DNA of 64,000 nt from VMCP01 sp964592635 (GTDB lineage: Bacteria; Bacteroidota; Bacteroidia; NS11-12g; UBA955), in NCBI GenBank assembly GCA_964592635.1, contig CAZQFZ010000001.1:1-64000 (forward strand). The letters are read 5' to 3'. The translations under genes were made by a program, and so were the position numbers. Positions 54,324-62,629 of this stretch are shown piece by piece. The notes below the pieces were generated by a model. It was not told the origin of the DNA. It was given only the letters and a program-made list of their open reading frames with translations, and ran no database searches. Position 1 is the first letter of the stretch, and every line of letters starts with the position of its first letter.

Positions 54324-54863
54324 TTAAGCTGGTTGCAACTGATAGCCAAATTCCAAGGCGTAATCTTTTAATTTTTCTCTTAAAACACGTCGCGCAATGA
54401 AAATTCTGGTTTTTACTGTACCAATAGGAATATTCAATTCCTCTGCAATTTCGTGGTATTTGAAACCTTCTGCATTCAGTTTGAACGTTAATTTCAAATC
54501 ATATGGCAACGATTCAACAGCTGAATCTAAATCCTTTCTGATGAATTTTAATTCGGCGTCGTTATCGATTTTATGAGAAGGGATATCCAAAAAGTACGTA
54601 TTCTCAGTACTGTCTAAAAAAGTATTGCGTTTTTGATTCCTTCGATAATTATTGATAAAGGAGTTTTTCAAAATAGTGTATAGCCAACCTCTGAGATTGG
54701 TCCCGGCTTTAAAATTTTCCCGGTATCGATATGCTTTCAAGATGGTGTCTTGCACTAAATCTTTGGTATCATCCATATCGTGAGTTAGGGAAAGAGCGTA
54801 ATTTCTGAGTGGAGCTAATTCTTGCTCCATCATTTTGTCGAAATTTAATTGTGTAACCTTCAT
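54324..54863 (-). CDS. ECF-type RNA polymerase sigma factor
   Basis: A 179-residue sigma-70 family factor of the extracytoplasmic type. Region 2 is at about 16-90 (LRNYALSLTHDMDDTKDLVQ, then FKAGTNLRGWLYTILKNSF) and region 4 at about 115-170 (LPYDLKLTFKLNAEGFKYHE, the HTH GTVKTRIFIARRVLREK). Its location next to a carotenoid cyclase gene recalls the Bacteroidota pattern in which a small ECF factor precedes carotenoid genes, so it may control pigment synthesis. No anti-sigma gene is adjacent. An ATG 30 bases in would also be possible (54833). Confidence 0.88.
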   Translation of the reverse strand: MKVTQLNFDKMMEQELAPLRNYALSLTHDMDDTKDLVQDTILKAYRYRENFKAGTNLRGWLYTILKNSFINNYRRNQKRNTFLDSTENTYFLDIPSHKIDNDAELKFIRKDLDSAVESLPYDLKLTFKLNAEGFKYHEIAEELNIPIGTVKTRIFIARRVLREKLKDYALEFGYQLQPA

Positions 54864-55294
54864 AGCGAATCGTTAAACAAATATCTACACTTTGCGCTAT
54901 GTTATCAATGGGTATTGTTTAACATATGGTTTTAAATAGTTAAACAGTAAATATTTGTATTACAGAATAAATGGATTAAATAATAGAAAATTAATGAGAT
55001 AGAAATTTTTAGCTTAGTTATTTGTTTAAAGTGTAATCGACAAAGTTTAACAAAACGCGGATAAAAGTAATTTTGTATGTGTTGTTTTTGTTAAGGGATA
55101 AAGTTAAAACTGATAACAAAGTGAATTTGCATCAATGGTGTACAATTTATTTTATGTTTCGTTACATTTACGAATGTCAGTTGTATGTAAGTTGAGCGTT
55201 TTTCGATAAAATTATTCAATAAATAATGAATAATCGGTATTTGAAACCAAGTTGTTGAAGTTTACAGATAGAATGGGGACAGTAATATTAAAGC
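54864..55294. other. Long AT-rich gap upstream of the sigma factor
   Basis: More than 400 bp of A/T-rich sequence with no gene I can support on either strand. On the minus strand a GATATTTG near 54890 is one base off the TAnnTTTG box and lies 14 bases before the sigma factor start. The sigma factor promoter and any operators should be here. Confidence 0.4.
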
Positions 55295-55323
55295 CGAAAG
55301 GCCACCGTTAAGGTGGCCTTTCG
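55295..55323. terminator. atpDC terminator
   Basis: CGAAAGGCCACC (55295-55306) and GGTGGCCTTTCG (55312-55323) pair perfectly over 12 bp with a five-base loop. On the minus strand it lies 28 bp after the atpC stop and is followed by CTTTAATATT. Orientation on that strand fits atpDC. Confidence 0.8.
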
Positions 55324-55351
55324 CATATTTAGATGGCTTGCTTATTTTAAT

Positions 55352-55582
55352 TTACACCAATACGGTTACTTTATTCGATAGAACTTCAACCAAACCGCCT
55401 GTAATTGTAAAGGATTTGTTTGACGCATTTGATTTGACTTCAATCGTTCCCGCATTTAAACTCGATATAAGAGCGGCGTGATTGTGTTTAACCTGAAAAC
55501 TACCATTGCTACCAGGTAAAGTAACTAATTCAGCATCCCCAGTAAAAAGCGTAGTGTCGGGTGTTAAAATTTCAACAAACAT
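55352..55582 (-). CDS. atpC: F1 ATP synthase epsilon subunit, short form
   Basis: A 76-residue epsilon subunit consisting only of the N-terminal beta-sandwich (FVEILTPDTTLFTGDAELVT, GSFQVKHNHAALIS, ITGGLVEVLSNKVTVLV). The C-terminal helical hairpin that inhibits the enzyme in E. coli is absent; short epsilon subunits are typical of Bacteroidota. The gene follows atpD by 17 bp, and the other ATP synthase genes are not near, as usual in this phylum. Confidence 0.92.
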   Translation of the reverse strand: MFVEILTPDTTLFTGDAELVTLPGSNGSFQVKHNHAALISSLNAGTIEVKSNASNKSFTITGGLVEVLSNKVTVLV

Positions 55583-55599
55583 ATGAATATATATTATAA

Positions 55600-57108
55600 T
55601 TATGCTGCTGCTTCTTCCAACAACTTCTTACCTTTGGCAATGGCATCTTCGATAGTACCAACTAAGTTGAAAGCCGCCTCTGGATACTCATCCACTTCAC
55701 CGTCCATAATCATGTTGAAACCACGGATGGTGTCTTTGATATCAACCAATACACCTTTCAAACCGGTGAACTGTTCAGCTACGTGGAACGGTTGAGACAA
55801 GAAACGTTGAACACGACGAGCACGAGATACAACCAATTTATCTTCCTCACTCAATTCATCCATACCCAAGATGGCGATGATATCTTGAAGTTCTTTATAA
55901 CGTTGCAACAATGCTTTCACACGTTGAGCACAATTATAGTGATCATCACCTAAAATTTCTCTAGATAAAATTCTAGAAGTGGAATCCAAAGGATCTACTG
56001 CGGGATAAATTCCTAACTCGGCAATTTTACGACTCAATACGGTAGTAGCATCCAAGTGAGCAAATGTAGTTGCAGGAGCTGGATCCGTTAAGTCGTCTGC
56101 AGGTACGTACACCGCTTGAACTGAAGTGATAGAACCACGGGTGGTTGAAGTAATGCGTTCTTGCATTACACCCATCTCAGTAGCAAGAGTAGGTTGGTAA
56201 CCTACTGCAGATGGCATACGTCCTAACAATGCTGATACTTCGGAACCTGCTTGAGTAAAACGGAAGATATTATCGATAAAGAAAAGAATATCTTTACCAG
56301 CACCTTCACCATCCCCATCACGGAAATATTCCGCTACCGTTAAACCTGATAAAGCAACACGAGCGCGAGCCCCTGGAGGTTCGTTCATTTGACCGAATAC
56401 TAAGGTAGCTTGACTTTTTGCCAATTCATTCATGTCAACTTTGGATAGATCCCATCCGCCTGATTCCATAGAATGTTTGAATTCTTCACCGTAACGAATT
56501 ACGCCAGATTCAATCATCTCACGCAACAAATCGTTTCCTTCACGACTTCTTTCACCTACACCAGCAAATACAGACATACCAGAGTATGCTTTTGCAATAT
56601 TGTTGATCAATTCCATGATCAATACGGTTTTGCCTACACCGGCACCACCGAACAATCCAATTTTACCACCTTTCGCATAAGGCTCCAACAAATCGATTAC
56701 CTTGATACCTGTATATAAAGGTTCAGTTGATGTACTTAAATTTTCGAATGTGGGTGCCGCTTGGTGGATACCACGACCATTGTCGTTGTTTAATTTTTCC
56801 ATTCCATCGATAGCTTCACCAACTACGTTCATCAGACGACCACGAATGGATTCGCCAGTTGGCATAGTAATAGTAGTACCTTTGTCCACTACTTCCATTC
56901 CGCGACGCAAACCCTCGGTACCATCCATAGCGATTGTTCTCACCATGTTTTCTCCCAAATGTTGCTGTACTTCTAAAACCAAAGTTTGTCCGTTTTCTTT
57001 GGTAACTACCAATGCGTTATAAATTTTAGGTAGGTGGGATCCTGCTTCGTTGAAACTTACGTCTACAACAGGACCGATAATCTGTGAAATTTTACCAATG
57101 TTAGCCAT
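55600..57108 (-). CDS. atpD: F1 ATP synthase beta subunit
   Basis: Catalytic subunit of F1, 502 residues. The P-loop GGAGVGKT is at 154-161, GERSREGNDL and ILFFIDNIFRFTQAGSEVSA (Walker B region) follow, and the DELSEEDK (DELSEED) motif of the C-terminal domain is present in slightly altered form. It is the first gene of the atpDC pair. Codon use is of the highly expressed type. On the minus strand a TATATTTG box lies 16 bases before the ATG. Confidence 0.97.
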   Translation of the reverse strand: MANIGKISQIIGPVVDVSFNEAGSHLPKIYNALVVTKENGQTLVLEVQQHLGENMVRTIAMDGTEGLRRGMEVVDKGTTITMPTGESIRGRLMNVVGEAIDGMEKLNNDNGRGIHQAAPTFENLSTSTEPLYTGIKVIDLLEPYAKGGKIGLFGGAGVGKTVLIMELINNIAKAYSGMSVFAGVGERSREGNDLLREMIESGVIRYGEEFKHSMESGGWDLSKVDMNELAKSQATLVFGQMNEPPGARARVALSGLTVAEYFRDGDGEGAGKDILFFIDNIFRFTQAGSEVSALLGRMPSAVGYQPTLATEMGVMQERITSTTRGSITSVQAVYVPADDLTDPAPATTFAHLDATTVLSRKIAELGIYPAVDPLDSTSRILSREILGDDHYNCAQRVKALLQRYKELQDIIAILGMDELSEEDKLVVSRARRVQRFLSQPFHVAEQFTGLKGVLVDIKDTIRGFNMIMDGEVDEYPEAAFNLVGTIEDAIAKGKKLLEEAAA

Positions 57109-57124
57109 CTTATTTTTCAGGGTG

Positions 57125-57132
57125 CAAATATA
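57125..57132 (-). promoter_or_regulatory. TATATTTG -7 box before atpD
   Basis: Read on the minus strand, the box ends 16 bases before the atpD ATG. No TTG at the usual spacing upstream was found. Confidence 0.4.
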
Positions 57133-57360
57133 CGGTTTAAAATCGATGAAATCCTATTTTTTAGAATTTAAAAACAACAAGTTTTGGAAATAGCAAATGG
57201 CAAGAGAAATTATCTCAATTAAATTATCAACCAATGAGGTGGATTGTATTGCGCATTGCACAGTGTTTTTATTTTTATTCGAGTTCGGGGTTTTATGTAT
57301 GCCAATTCTGACGCAATTATAATTTGCTTCATCGCGGGGTATTATAAACCGTATTATATT

Positions 57361-57564
57361 ATTGGATTTTGCATTAAATAGTTTCAATGGAATTATTGAA
57401 GATCTTAGTAAATAGATTCGATGGAATTATTGGATTTCGCATTGAATAGATTCGATGGAATTATTGGATTTCGCATTGAATAGATTCGATGGAATTATTG
57501 GATTTCGCATTGAATAGTTTCAATGGAATTATTGGATTTCGCATTGAATAGTTTCAATGGAATA
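57361..57564. repeat. Six tandem copies of a 34-bp repeat between atpD and yidC
   Basis: Units start at 57361, 57395, 57429, 57463, 57497 and 57531. The common form begins ATTGGATTTCGCATTGAATA and ends ATGGAATT. Unit 2 is diverged in its first half; units 3-6 are nearly identical, varying between TAGATTCGAT and TAGTTTCAAT. The period is not a multiple of three and no reading frame runs through. It fills most of the 579-bp gap between two divergent, highly expressed genes. Confidence 0.9.
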
Positions 57565-57647
57565 GCAGTGCCAGGTATTTGAGGTTGATGGTTTTTCTGT
57601 TGGATTTCATTCAAATTTGAATGCAATTTGATTTGTTCTTTTGACTA

Positions 57648-57677
57648 TTTGAAAAGGTTGAAATTATTGTACCTTTG
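57648..57677 (+). promoter_or_regulatory. yidC promoter, Bacteroidota type
   Basis: TTTG at 57648-57651, an 18-bp spacer, and TACCTTTG at 57670-57677 match both boxes of the Bacteroidota sigma-70 promoter. The start codon at 57688 is only 10 bases beyond the -7 box, so the leader would be about 4-7 nt. Confidence 0.6.
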
Positions 57678-57687
57678 CAAGCAAATC

Positions 57688-59553
57688 ATGGATCGTAATA
57701 CAATAATTGGATTTTCATTAATCTTTTTAATTCTTGCCGGATATTATTGGTACACGGCACCCACACCTGAGCAAGCGGCTCAATTGCAACGCACACAGGA
57801 TTCCTTGGCAAAAATTGAACAAATCAAAGCCGAAAAGGCAATCAAAAACCAAGCAAATGCAAAAAGTGCAACGGATTCTTTGAACAATTCGTTGGATTCG
57901 AACTCCGAAGTAAGAAGTTCGAATCTAACTGCATTTCAACAACCTGAGTTAAATGCAGATCTTTCAGCAAATCAAATAATGAAGCCCCTGTTGATTGAAA
58001 ATGAACAACTTCGAATTTCAATCCTTCCCAAAGGAGGAAGCATATCTCAGGTTCAATTAAAAGAGTTTCGTCGTTCTGATTCTTCCGATCTAATACTTTT
58101 AGACGGAAATAAGAATGCAATGAACTGGCAATGGAACGATGAAAAAGGAAATCCATTGAGCAGTGATCAGTTTTTCTGGGATGTTAAAGAAAAGACCAAC
58201 ACTTCGATAACGCTTCGCTTGAAGGTCAATGACTCCTCGTATATTCAGCAATCTTATGCATTGCATCCCAAAAAACCATACCAAGTAGATTATAAGATGG
58301 AAATTGTAGGGATGGACAAGTACATCCGCCGAGGGAATTCGGATTTCAAGTTTAACTGGAATACTACATTACAAAAACAAGAGCGCGATATGAAATGGGA
58401 AACCCAAAACGCCGCTATTGTGTATAAACTTCCTGATGAAACCCCAACTACATTAACTTCTACCGAAGAAGCAACTGAAACATTGAAGAATAAAGTGCAA
58501 TGGGTGGCTTTCAAGCAACAATATTTTTCGAGTATCATTTCAAGTCCCAGCGATATTCTAACCGATGCTAAATTGAGTATGGGTTTGAACAAGCCCTCTG
58601 ATTCGATTGATGTTAAACCAGTTGGTTTGCAATTGTTTTCAGCTTATAACGGTGAACAACAAAGAAAACTTGACTTTGAATTTTACTTTGGACCCAACCA
58701 ATATAACACCCTCGAGAATGTGGATTTTGGTATCAAAGAAGCAGCAGTTGAGCGAATTATCCCTATGGGTTGGGGGATTTTTGGATGGGTGAATCGTGGC
58801 TTGGTTTTGCCAATCTTTACATTTTTACAAGGATTGATTGGAAATACAGGAATCATGATTATGCTACTTACCATCATCATTAAAACCATGTTGTTGCCTT
58901 TGGTTTATAAATCATACATTTCAACCGCTAAAATGAGAATTTTAAAGCCCGAAATGGATGCAATTAAAGAAAAGCATAACAATGATTTACAAAAGGTTCA
59001 AGCTGATAATATGGCTTTGTACAAAAAAGCAGGAGTGAGTCCCTTGAGTGGTTGTGTACCTATGTTGTTGCAGCTGCCAATTCTTTTTGCCATGTTCCAG
59101 TTTTTCCCTCACGCTTTTGAATTGAGACAGAAAACATTCTTGTGGTCGAATGATTTATCACAATGGGACGGTCCGTATTTAGGTTTTAACATTCCATTTT
59201 ACGGAGATCACGTGAGTTTCTTTACATTATTGATGACTGCTTCTACGTTGATTTATACCCATTTGAATAACCAAATTTCGGGTGTAACGGGACAAATGAA
59301 GTGGATGGGTTATTTCATGCCTATCATTTTCTTGGGTGTTTTGAATGATTATGCATCAGGTTTAACTTGGTATTATTTTGTAAGTAACATGATTACATTC
59401 GGTCAGCAATGGGCTATTCGTAAAATGGTGGATGATGACAAATTACACAAACAAATTGCGGAAGCACGCAAGAAACCGGTAAAGAAATCAGCATTTCAAC
59501 AAAAGATGGAAGAAGCCATGAAAGTGAGTCAAGCGAGAGCTAAAAAGAAGTAA
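57688..59553 (+). CDS. yidC: Membrane protein insertase YidC
   Basis: Inner-membrane insertase and chaperone, 621 residues from the ATG at 57688. The first helix (NTIIGFSLIFLILAGYYWYT) is followed by a Gln/Asn/Ser-rich linker and a large periplasmic beta domain (about 100-345). The conserved core of five helices comes next, from GIFGWVNRGLVLPIFTFLQG through GCVPMLLQLPILFAMFQFFP and YASGLTWYYFVSNMITFGQQ. The C-terminal tail is basic (KKPVKKSAFQQKMEEAM ... ARAKKK), as in species where YidC contacts the ribosome. An upstream start at 57628 is excluded because it precedes the promoter. The terminator lies inside the convergent dprA. Confidence 0.96.
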   Translation: MDRNTIIGFSLIFLILAGYYWYTAPTPEQAAQLQRTQDSLAKIEQIKAEKAIKNQANAKSATDSLNNSLDSNSEVRSSNLTAFQQPELNADLSANQIMKPLLIENEQLRISILPKGGSISQVQLKEFRRSDSSDLILLDGNKNAMNWQWNDEKGNPLSSDQFFWDVKEKTNTSITLRLKVNDSSYIQQSYALHPKKPYQVDYKMEIVGMDKYIRRGNSDFKFNWNTTLQKQERDMKWETQNAAIVYKLPDETPTTLTSTEEATETLKNKVQWVAFKQQYFSSIISSPSDILTDAKLSMGLNKPSDSIDVKPVGLQLFSAYNGEQQRKLDFEFYFGPNQYNTLENVDFGIKEAAVERIIPMGWGIFGWVNRGLVLPIFTFLQGLIGNTGIMIMLLTIIIKTMLLPLVYKSYISTAKMRILKPEMDAIKEKHNNDLQKVQADNMALYKKAGVSPLSGCVPMLLQLPILFAMFQFFPHAFELRQKTFLWSNDLSQWDGPYLGFNIPFYGDHVSFFTLLMTASTLIYTHLNNQISGVTGQMKWMGYFMPIIFLGVLNDYASGLTWYYFVSNMITFGQQWAIRKMVDDDKLHKQIAEARKKPVKKSAFQQKMEEAMKVSQARAKKK

Positions 59554-59574
59554 CAATACGTTATATTCCAAATA

Positions 59575-60768
59575 TTATGCCCGGGAAAAGTATTTTCCGG
59601 GCATTGTTTTTATAAGTCCTTTCAGTTCAAGTTCTAATAATGAAAGGGTGAGCTGATGCAAAGGAATTTGACTTAGTATGAGTAGTTCATCGATGTGTTT
59701 AGCTTGATTTGCTAATAAATTCAAAATTTCTGCTTCTATGGGATTGATGTTTTCAAAAAGTGATTTTTGATTCGTTTTTAAATTTTGGGCATTGGTAAAA
59801 TTTGAATTTTCACTAAAATTTGGACAATCCGGATCCGCCGAATCCGAGGTAATTTCCATGTCATTGGAATTAAAAGATTGCCATTTCATCCAATGTATAA
59901 TATCATCGGCAGACTCAATCAAGTGGGCAACATTTCGTTTAATTAGAGCATTAGTACCTGTATTATAGCCAAAAAATGGACTACCAGGTACGGCAAAAAC
60001 TTCACGATCATAGCTTCGGGCGATTTGAGCGGTTGACATGCTTCCGCCGGTATTTTTACTTTCGATAACGAGAACTGCATCACTTAAGCCAGCGATGATA
60101 CGATTTCTTCGGGGGAATAGGTCAGGGTGTAATTTAGTTTTATGCTGCATCTCTGTTAATAGGCCAGATTGTTGCAATATCATTTCATGGGCTGTATTTC
60201 GATGATTGGAAGGGTAAATAGTGTCTAGTCCATGCGCTAATACTCCCAAAGTGGAAAGTTGATTTTTCAAAGCACTTCTGTGTGCTGAAATGTCGATTCC
60301 ATAAGCCAATCCACTAATTATTTGTACGTTTAAAGATGCAAGTTCTTGAGTAATTTGGTGGGTGAGCTCTAAACTTTCGGGTTTGGGTTTTCTGGTGCCA
60401 ATAATGGCCAAAGTGCGAGGTGGGTTCAAATCCGCAGAACCTTTAAAATAGAGGATTAATGGAGCATCGATCAGCTGCTTTAATCGCAGCGGGTATTCGT
60501 TTTGATAAAAACTGAGTATTTTAATTTGGTAACGCTCACAAAAGTTCCATTCAGAATGGGCATTTTCAATTAACTTTTTTTTGTTATCATTTAAGTAATT
60601 GAAATGCTTTTCGTTCCCAACGCGGCTTTCGAGAAATGCTGATTTATTGGCATGAATGGTTTGGTAAGCAGATCCGAAATGCCGAATTAGCGTTTTGGCA
60701 GAAACGGGTCCAATTCCTGGGATTCTGTTGAGTACAATGAGCGATATTAGTTCTTCCTTGGGTGACAT
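59575..60768 (-). CDS. dprA: DNA-processing protein DprA
   Basis: Cytoplasmic protein that protects incoming single-stranded DNA and loads RecA in natural transformation. It has an N-terminal helix-hairpin-helix/SAM-like part (LNRIPGIGPVSAKTLIRHFG), the extended Rossmann core (IIGTRKPKPES, IISGLAYGIDISAHRSAL, LAHGLDTIYPSNH, FPRRNRIIAGLSDAVLVIE, GSMSTAQIARSYDREVFAVP), and a C-terminal winged helix from about residue 330. The Ser of the usual GxRxxS motif is replaced (GTRKPK). 397 residues. It follows lepA by 13 bp in the same direction, so the two form an operon. Confidence 0.93.
   Translation of the reverse strand: MSPKEELISLIVLNRIPGIGPVSAKTLIRHFGSAYQTIHANKSAFLESRVGNEKHFNYLNDNKKKLIENAHSEWNFCERYQIKILSFYQNEYPLRLKQLIDAPLILYFKGSADLNPPRTLAIIGTRKPKPESLELTHQITQELASLNVQIISGLAYGIDISAHRSALKNQLSTLGVLAHGLDTIYPSNHRNTAHEMILQQSGLLTEMQHKTKLHPDLFPRRNRIIAGLSDAVLVIESKNTGGSMSTAQIARSYDREVFAVPGSPFFGYNTGTNALIKRNVAHLIESADDIIHWMKWQSFNSNDMEITSDSADPDCPNFSENSNFTNAQNLKTNQKSLFENINPIEAEILNLLANQAKHIDELLILSQIPLHQLTLSLLELELKGLIKTMPGKYFSRA
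59577..59611 (+). terminator. yidC terminator inside the 3' end of dprA
   Basis: ATGCCCGG and the following bases pair with CCGGGCAT across about 11-12 bp (one G-T pair) around a short loop, then TGTTTTT. It lies 24 bp after the yidC stop and encodes the last residues of the convergent dprA gene. Confidence 0.75.
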
Positions 60769-60781
60769 TCACCCAAAGTTA

Positions 60782-62572
60782 CTAATCATTTAGTTTCAAA
60801 ACAGCCATGAAGGCACTTTGAGGAATATCAACATTTCCAACGCTGCGCATACGCTTTTTACCTTCTTTTTGCTTTTCAAGAAGTTTTCTCTTACGAGAGA
60901 TGTCACCACCGTAACACTTGGCAGTCACGTCTTTACGTAAAGCAGAGATGGTTTCCCGCGCAATAATTTTGGCACCGATACCTGCTTGAATTGCAATTTC
61001 AAATTGTTGTTTTGGAATCAAATCTTTGAGTTTTTTGCAAATCTTTTTCCCTAAATCGTATGCATTGTCACGATGAATAATGGCACTTAATGCATCTACT
61101 TGCTTTGCATTTAGCAAAATATCCATTTTCACCAAATGACTTTCTTTATAACCAATGGGGTGATAGTCAAAGCTTGCATAACCTCTTGAGATGGTTTTCA
61201 ATCGATCGTAAAAGTCAAAAACGATTTCTGCTAGAGGCATATCGAACGTTAATTCAACACGATCTGCGGTGATATACACTTGGTTTTTTAGAATTCCTCG
61301 TTTATCGAGACATAGACCCATAACAGGACCTACCCAGTCGGATTTGGTGATGATGGTTGCGTGAATATAAGGTTCTTCTACGTAGTCAATTTTATCGGGC
61401 GGGGGAAGATCACTTGGATTATTAACAGCAATGGTTTCGCCTTTCGTGGTGTAGGCAATATAACTCACGTTAGGTACGGTGGTAATCACGGTCATGTTGA
61501 ATTCGCGTTCCAAACGTTCTTGGATAATTTCCAAGTGTAGCATCCCCAAAAAGCCGCAGCGGAACCCAAATCCTAGAGCTGCAGAGCTTTCTGGTTCGAA
61601 AACGATGGATGCATCGTTCAATTGCAGTTTGCCCATTGCGTCGCGCAGTTCTTCAAAATCTTCGGTTTCTACAGGGTAAATACCCGCAAAAACCATGGGT
61701 TTTACATCTTCAAAACCTTTTATTTCGGAATCTGCAGGATGAAGGAAATCAGTAATAGTATCACCGACTTTCACTTCTTTCGCGTCTTTAATTCCAGAAA
61801 TAATATATCCTACATCACCAGCTTTGATCACTTCTTTTGGGGTTAATTCCAATTTCAGAACGCCCACTTCATCGGCGTGATAATCCATGCCGGTATTCAT
61901 GAATTTAACGTGTTGTCCTTTGCGGATTTCTCCATCCAAAACACGGTAATATGCAATGATTCCGCGGAATGGATTGAATACAGAATCGAAAATCAACGCT
62001 TTCAATGAACCGGATGGATTTCCCTTTGGCGCTGGAATTCGTTCAATAATGGCTCTTAAAATATCAAATACCCCCAAACCGGTTTTTCCACTCGCAGGGA
62101 TAATGGCATCTCGGTCGCATCCCAACAAATCCACAATTTCATCTTTCACTTCTTCCGGCATAGCGCCTGGAAGATCGATTTTGTTGAGCACAGGAATGAT
62201 GTGTAGATTGTGTTCCAGCGCCATGAATAAGTTAGAAATTGTTTGAGCTTCAATTCCTTGTGCAGCATCCACAATCAATAATGCTCCTTCGCATGCAGCA
62301 ATTGAACGGCTCACCTCGTAACTAAAATCAACGTGTCCGGGAGTGTCGATCAGATTTAGTATGTATTTTTTACCATCCAATTCGTAATTCATTTGAATGG
62401 CGTGACTTTTAATGGTGATACCGCGCTCACGCTCCAAGTCCATATCGTCGAGCAATTGTGCTTGCATTTGGCGCTTATCGATGGTTTTGGTGTATTCCAA
62501 AAGACGATCAGCCAAAGTACTCTTACCGTGGTCAATATGTGCGATGATGCAAAAGTTGCGGATTTGTTCCAT
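60782..62572 (-). CDS. lepA: Elongation factor 4 (LepA)
   Basis: Translational GTPase that binds the ribosome and can back-translocate it. From the ATG at 62572 the protein has 596 residues. G1 AHIDHGKST is at 11-19, the RGIT switch at about 50-53, DTPGH at 76-80 and NKIDLPGA further on. Later come domain V/LepA-specific parts (FRCGFLGMLHLEIIQERLER, SFDYHP) and the C-terminal RKRKLLEKQKEGKKRMR segment. A TTG start at 62584 is rejected because it lies inside a TATATTTG -7 box. dprA follows on the same strand. Confidence 0.97.
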   Translation of the reverse strand: MEQIRNFCIIAHIDHGKSTLADRLLEYTKTIDKRQMQAQLLDDMDLERERGITIKSHAIQMNYELDGKKYILNLIDTPGHVDFSYEVSRSIAACEGALLIVDAAQGIEAQTISNLFMALEHNLHIIPVLNKIDLPGAMPEEVKDEIVDLLGCDRDAIIPASGKTGLGVFDILRAIIERIPAPKGNPSGSLKALIFDSVFNPFRGIIAYYRVLDGEIRKGQHVKFMNTGMDYHADEVGVLKLELTPKEVIKAGDVGYIISGIKDAKEVKVGDTITDFLHPADSEIKGFEDVKPMVFAGIYPVETEDFEELRDAMGKLQLNDASIVFEPESSAALGFGFRCGFLGMLHLEIIQERLEREFNMTVITTVPNVSYIAYTTKGETIAVNNPSDLPPPDKIDYVEEPYIHATIITKSDWVGPVMGLCLDKRGILKNQVYITADRVELTFDMPLAEIVFDFYDRLKTISRGYASFDYHPIGYKESHLVKMDILLNAKQVDALSAIIHRDNAYDLGKKICKKLKDLIPKQQFEIAIQAGIGAKIIARETISALRKDVTAKCYGGDISRKRKLLEKQKEGKKRMRSVGNVDIPQSAFMAVLKLND

Positions 62573-62581
62573 AATAATCCG

Positions 62582-62589
62582 CAAATATA
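62582..62589 (-). promoter_or_regulatory. TATATTTG -7 box before lepA
   Basis: On the minus strand the box ends nine bases before the lepA ATG. It lies in the short gap after the upstream phosphopantetheinyl transferase gene, so lepA-dprA has its own promoter. No TTG at ideal spacing. Confidence 0.4.
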
Positions 62590-62629
62590 GTGAATTTACA
62601 AGCGGTAAACGGGGGAAATCGTCAAATTA

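Noticed and set aside
57154..57387. Minus-strand frame of 77 codons upstream of atpD
   Set aside because: It runs into the 34-bp repeat region, has no domain and lies in the promoter space of atpD.
57361..57564. CRISPR array
   Set aside because: The 34-bp units are contiguous with no unique spacers, and no cas genes are in the window.
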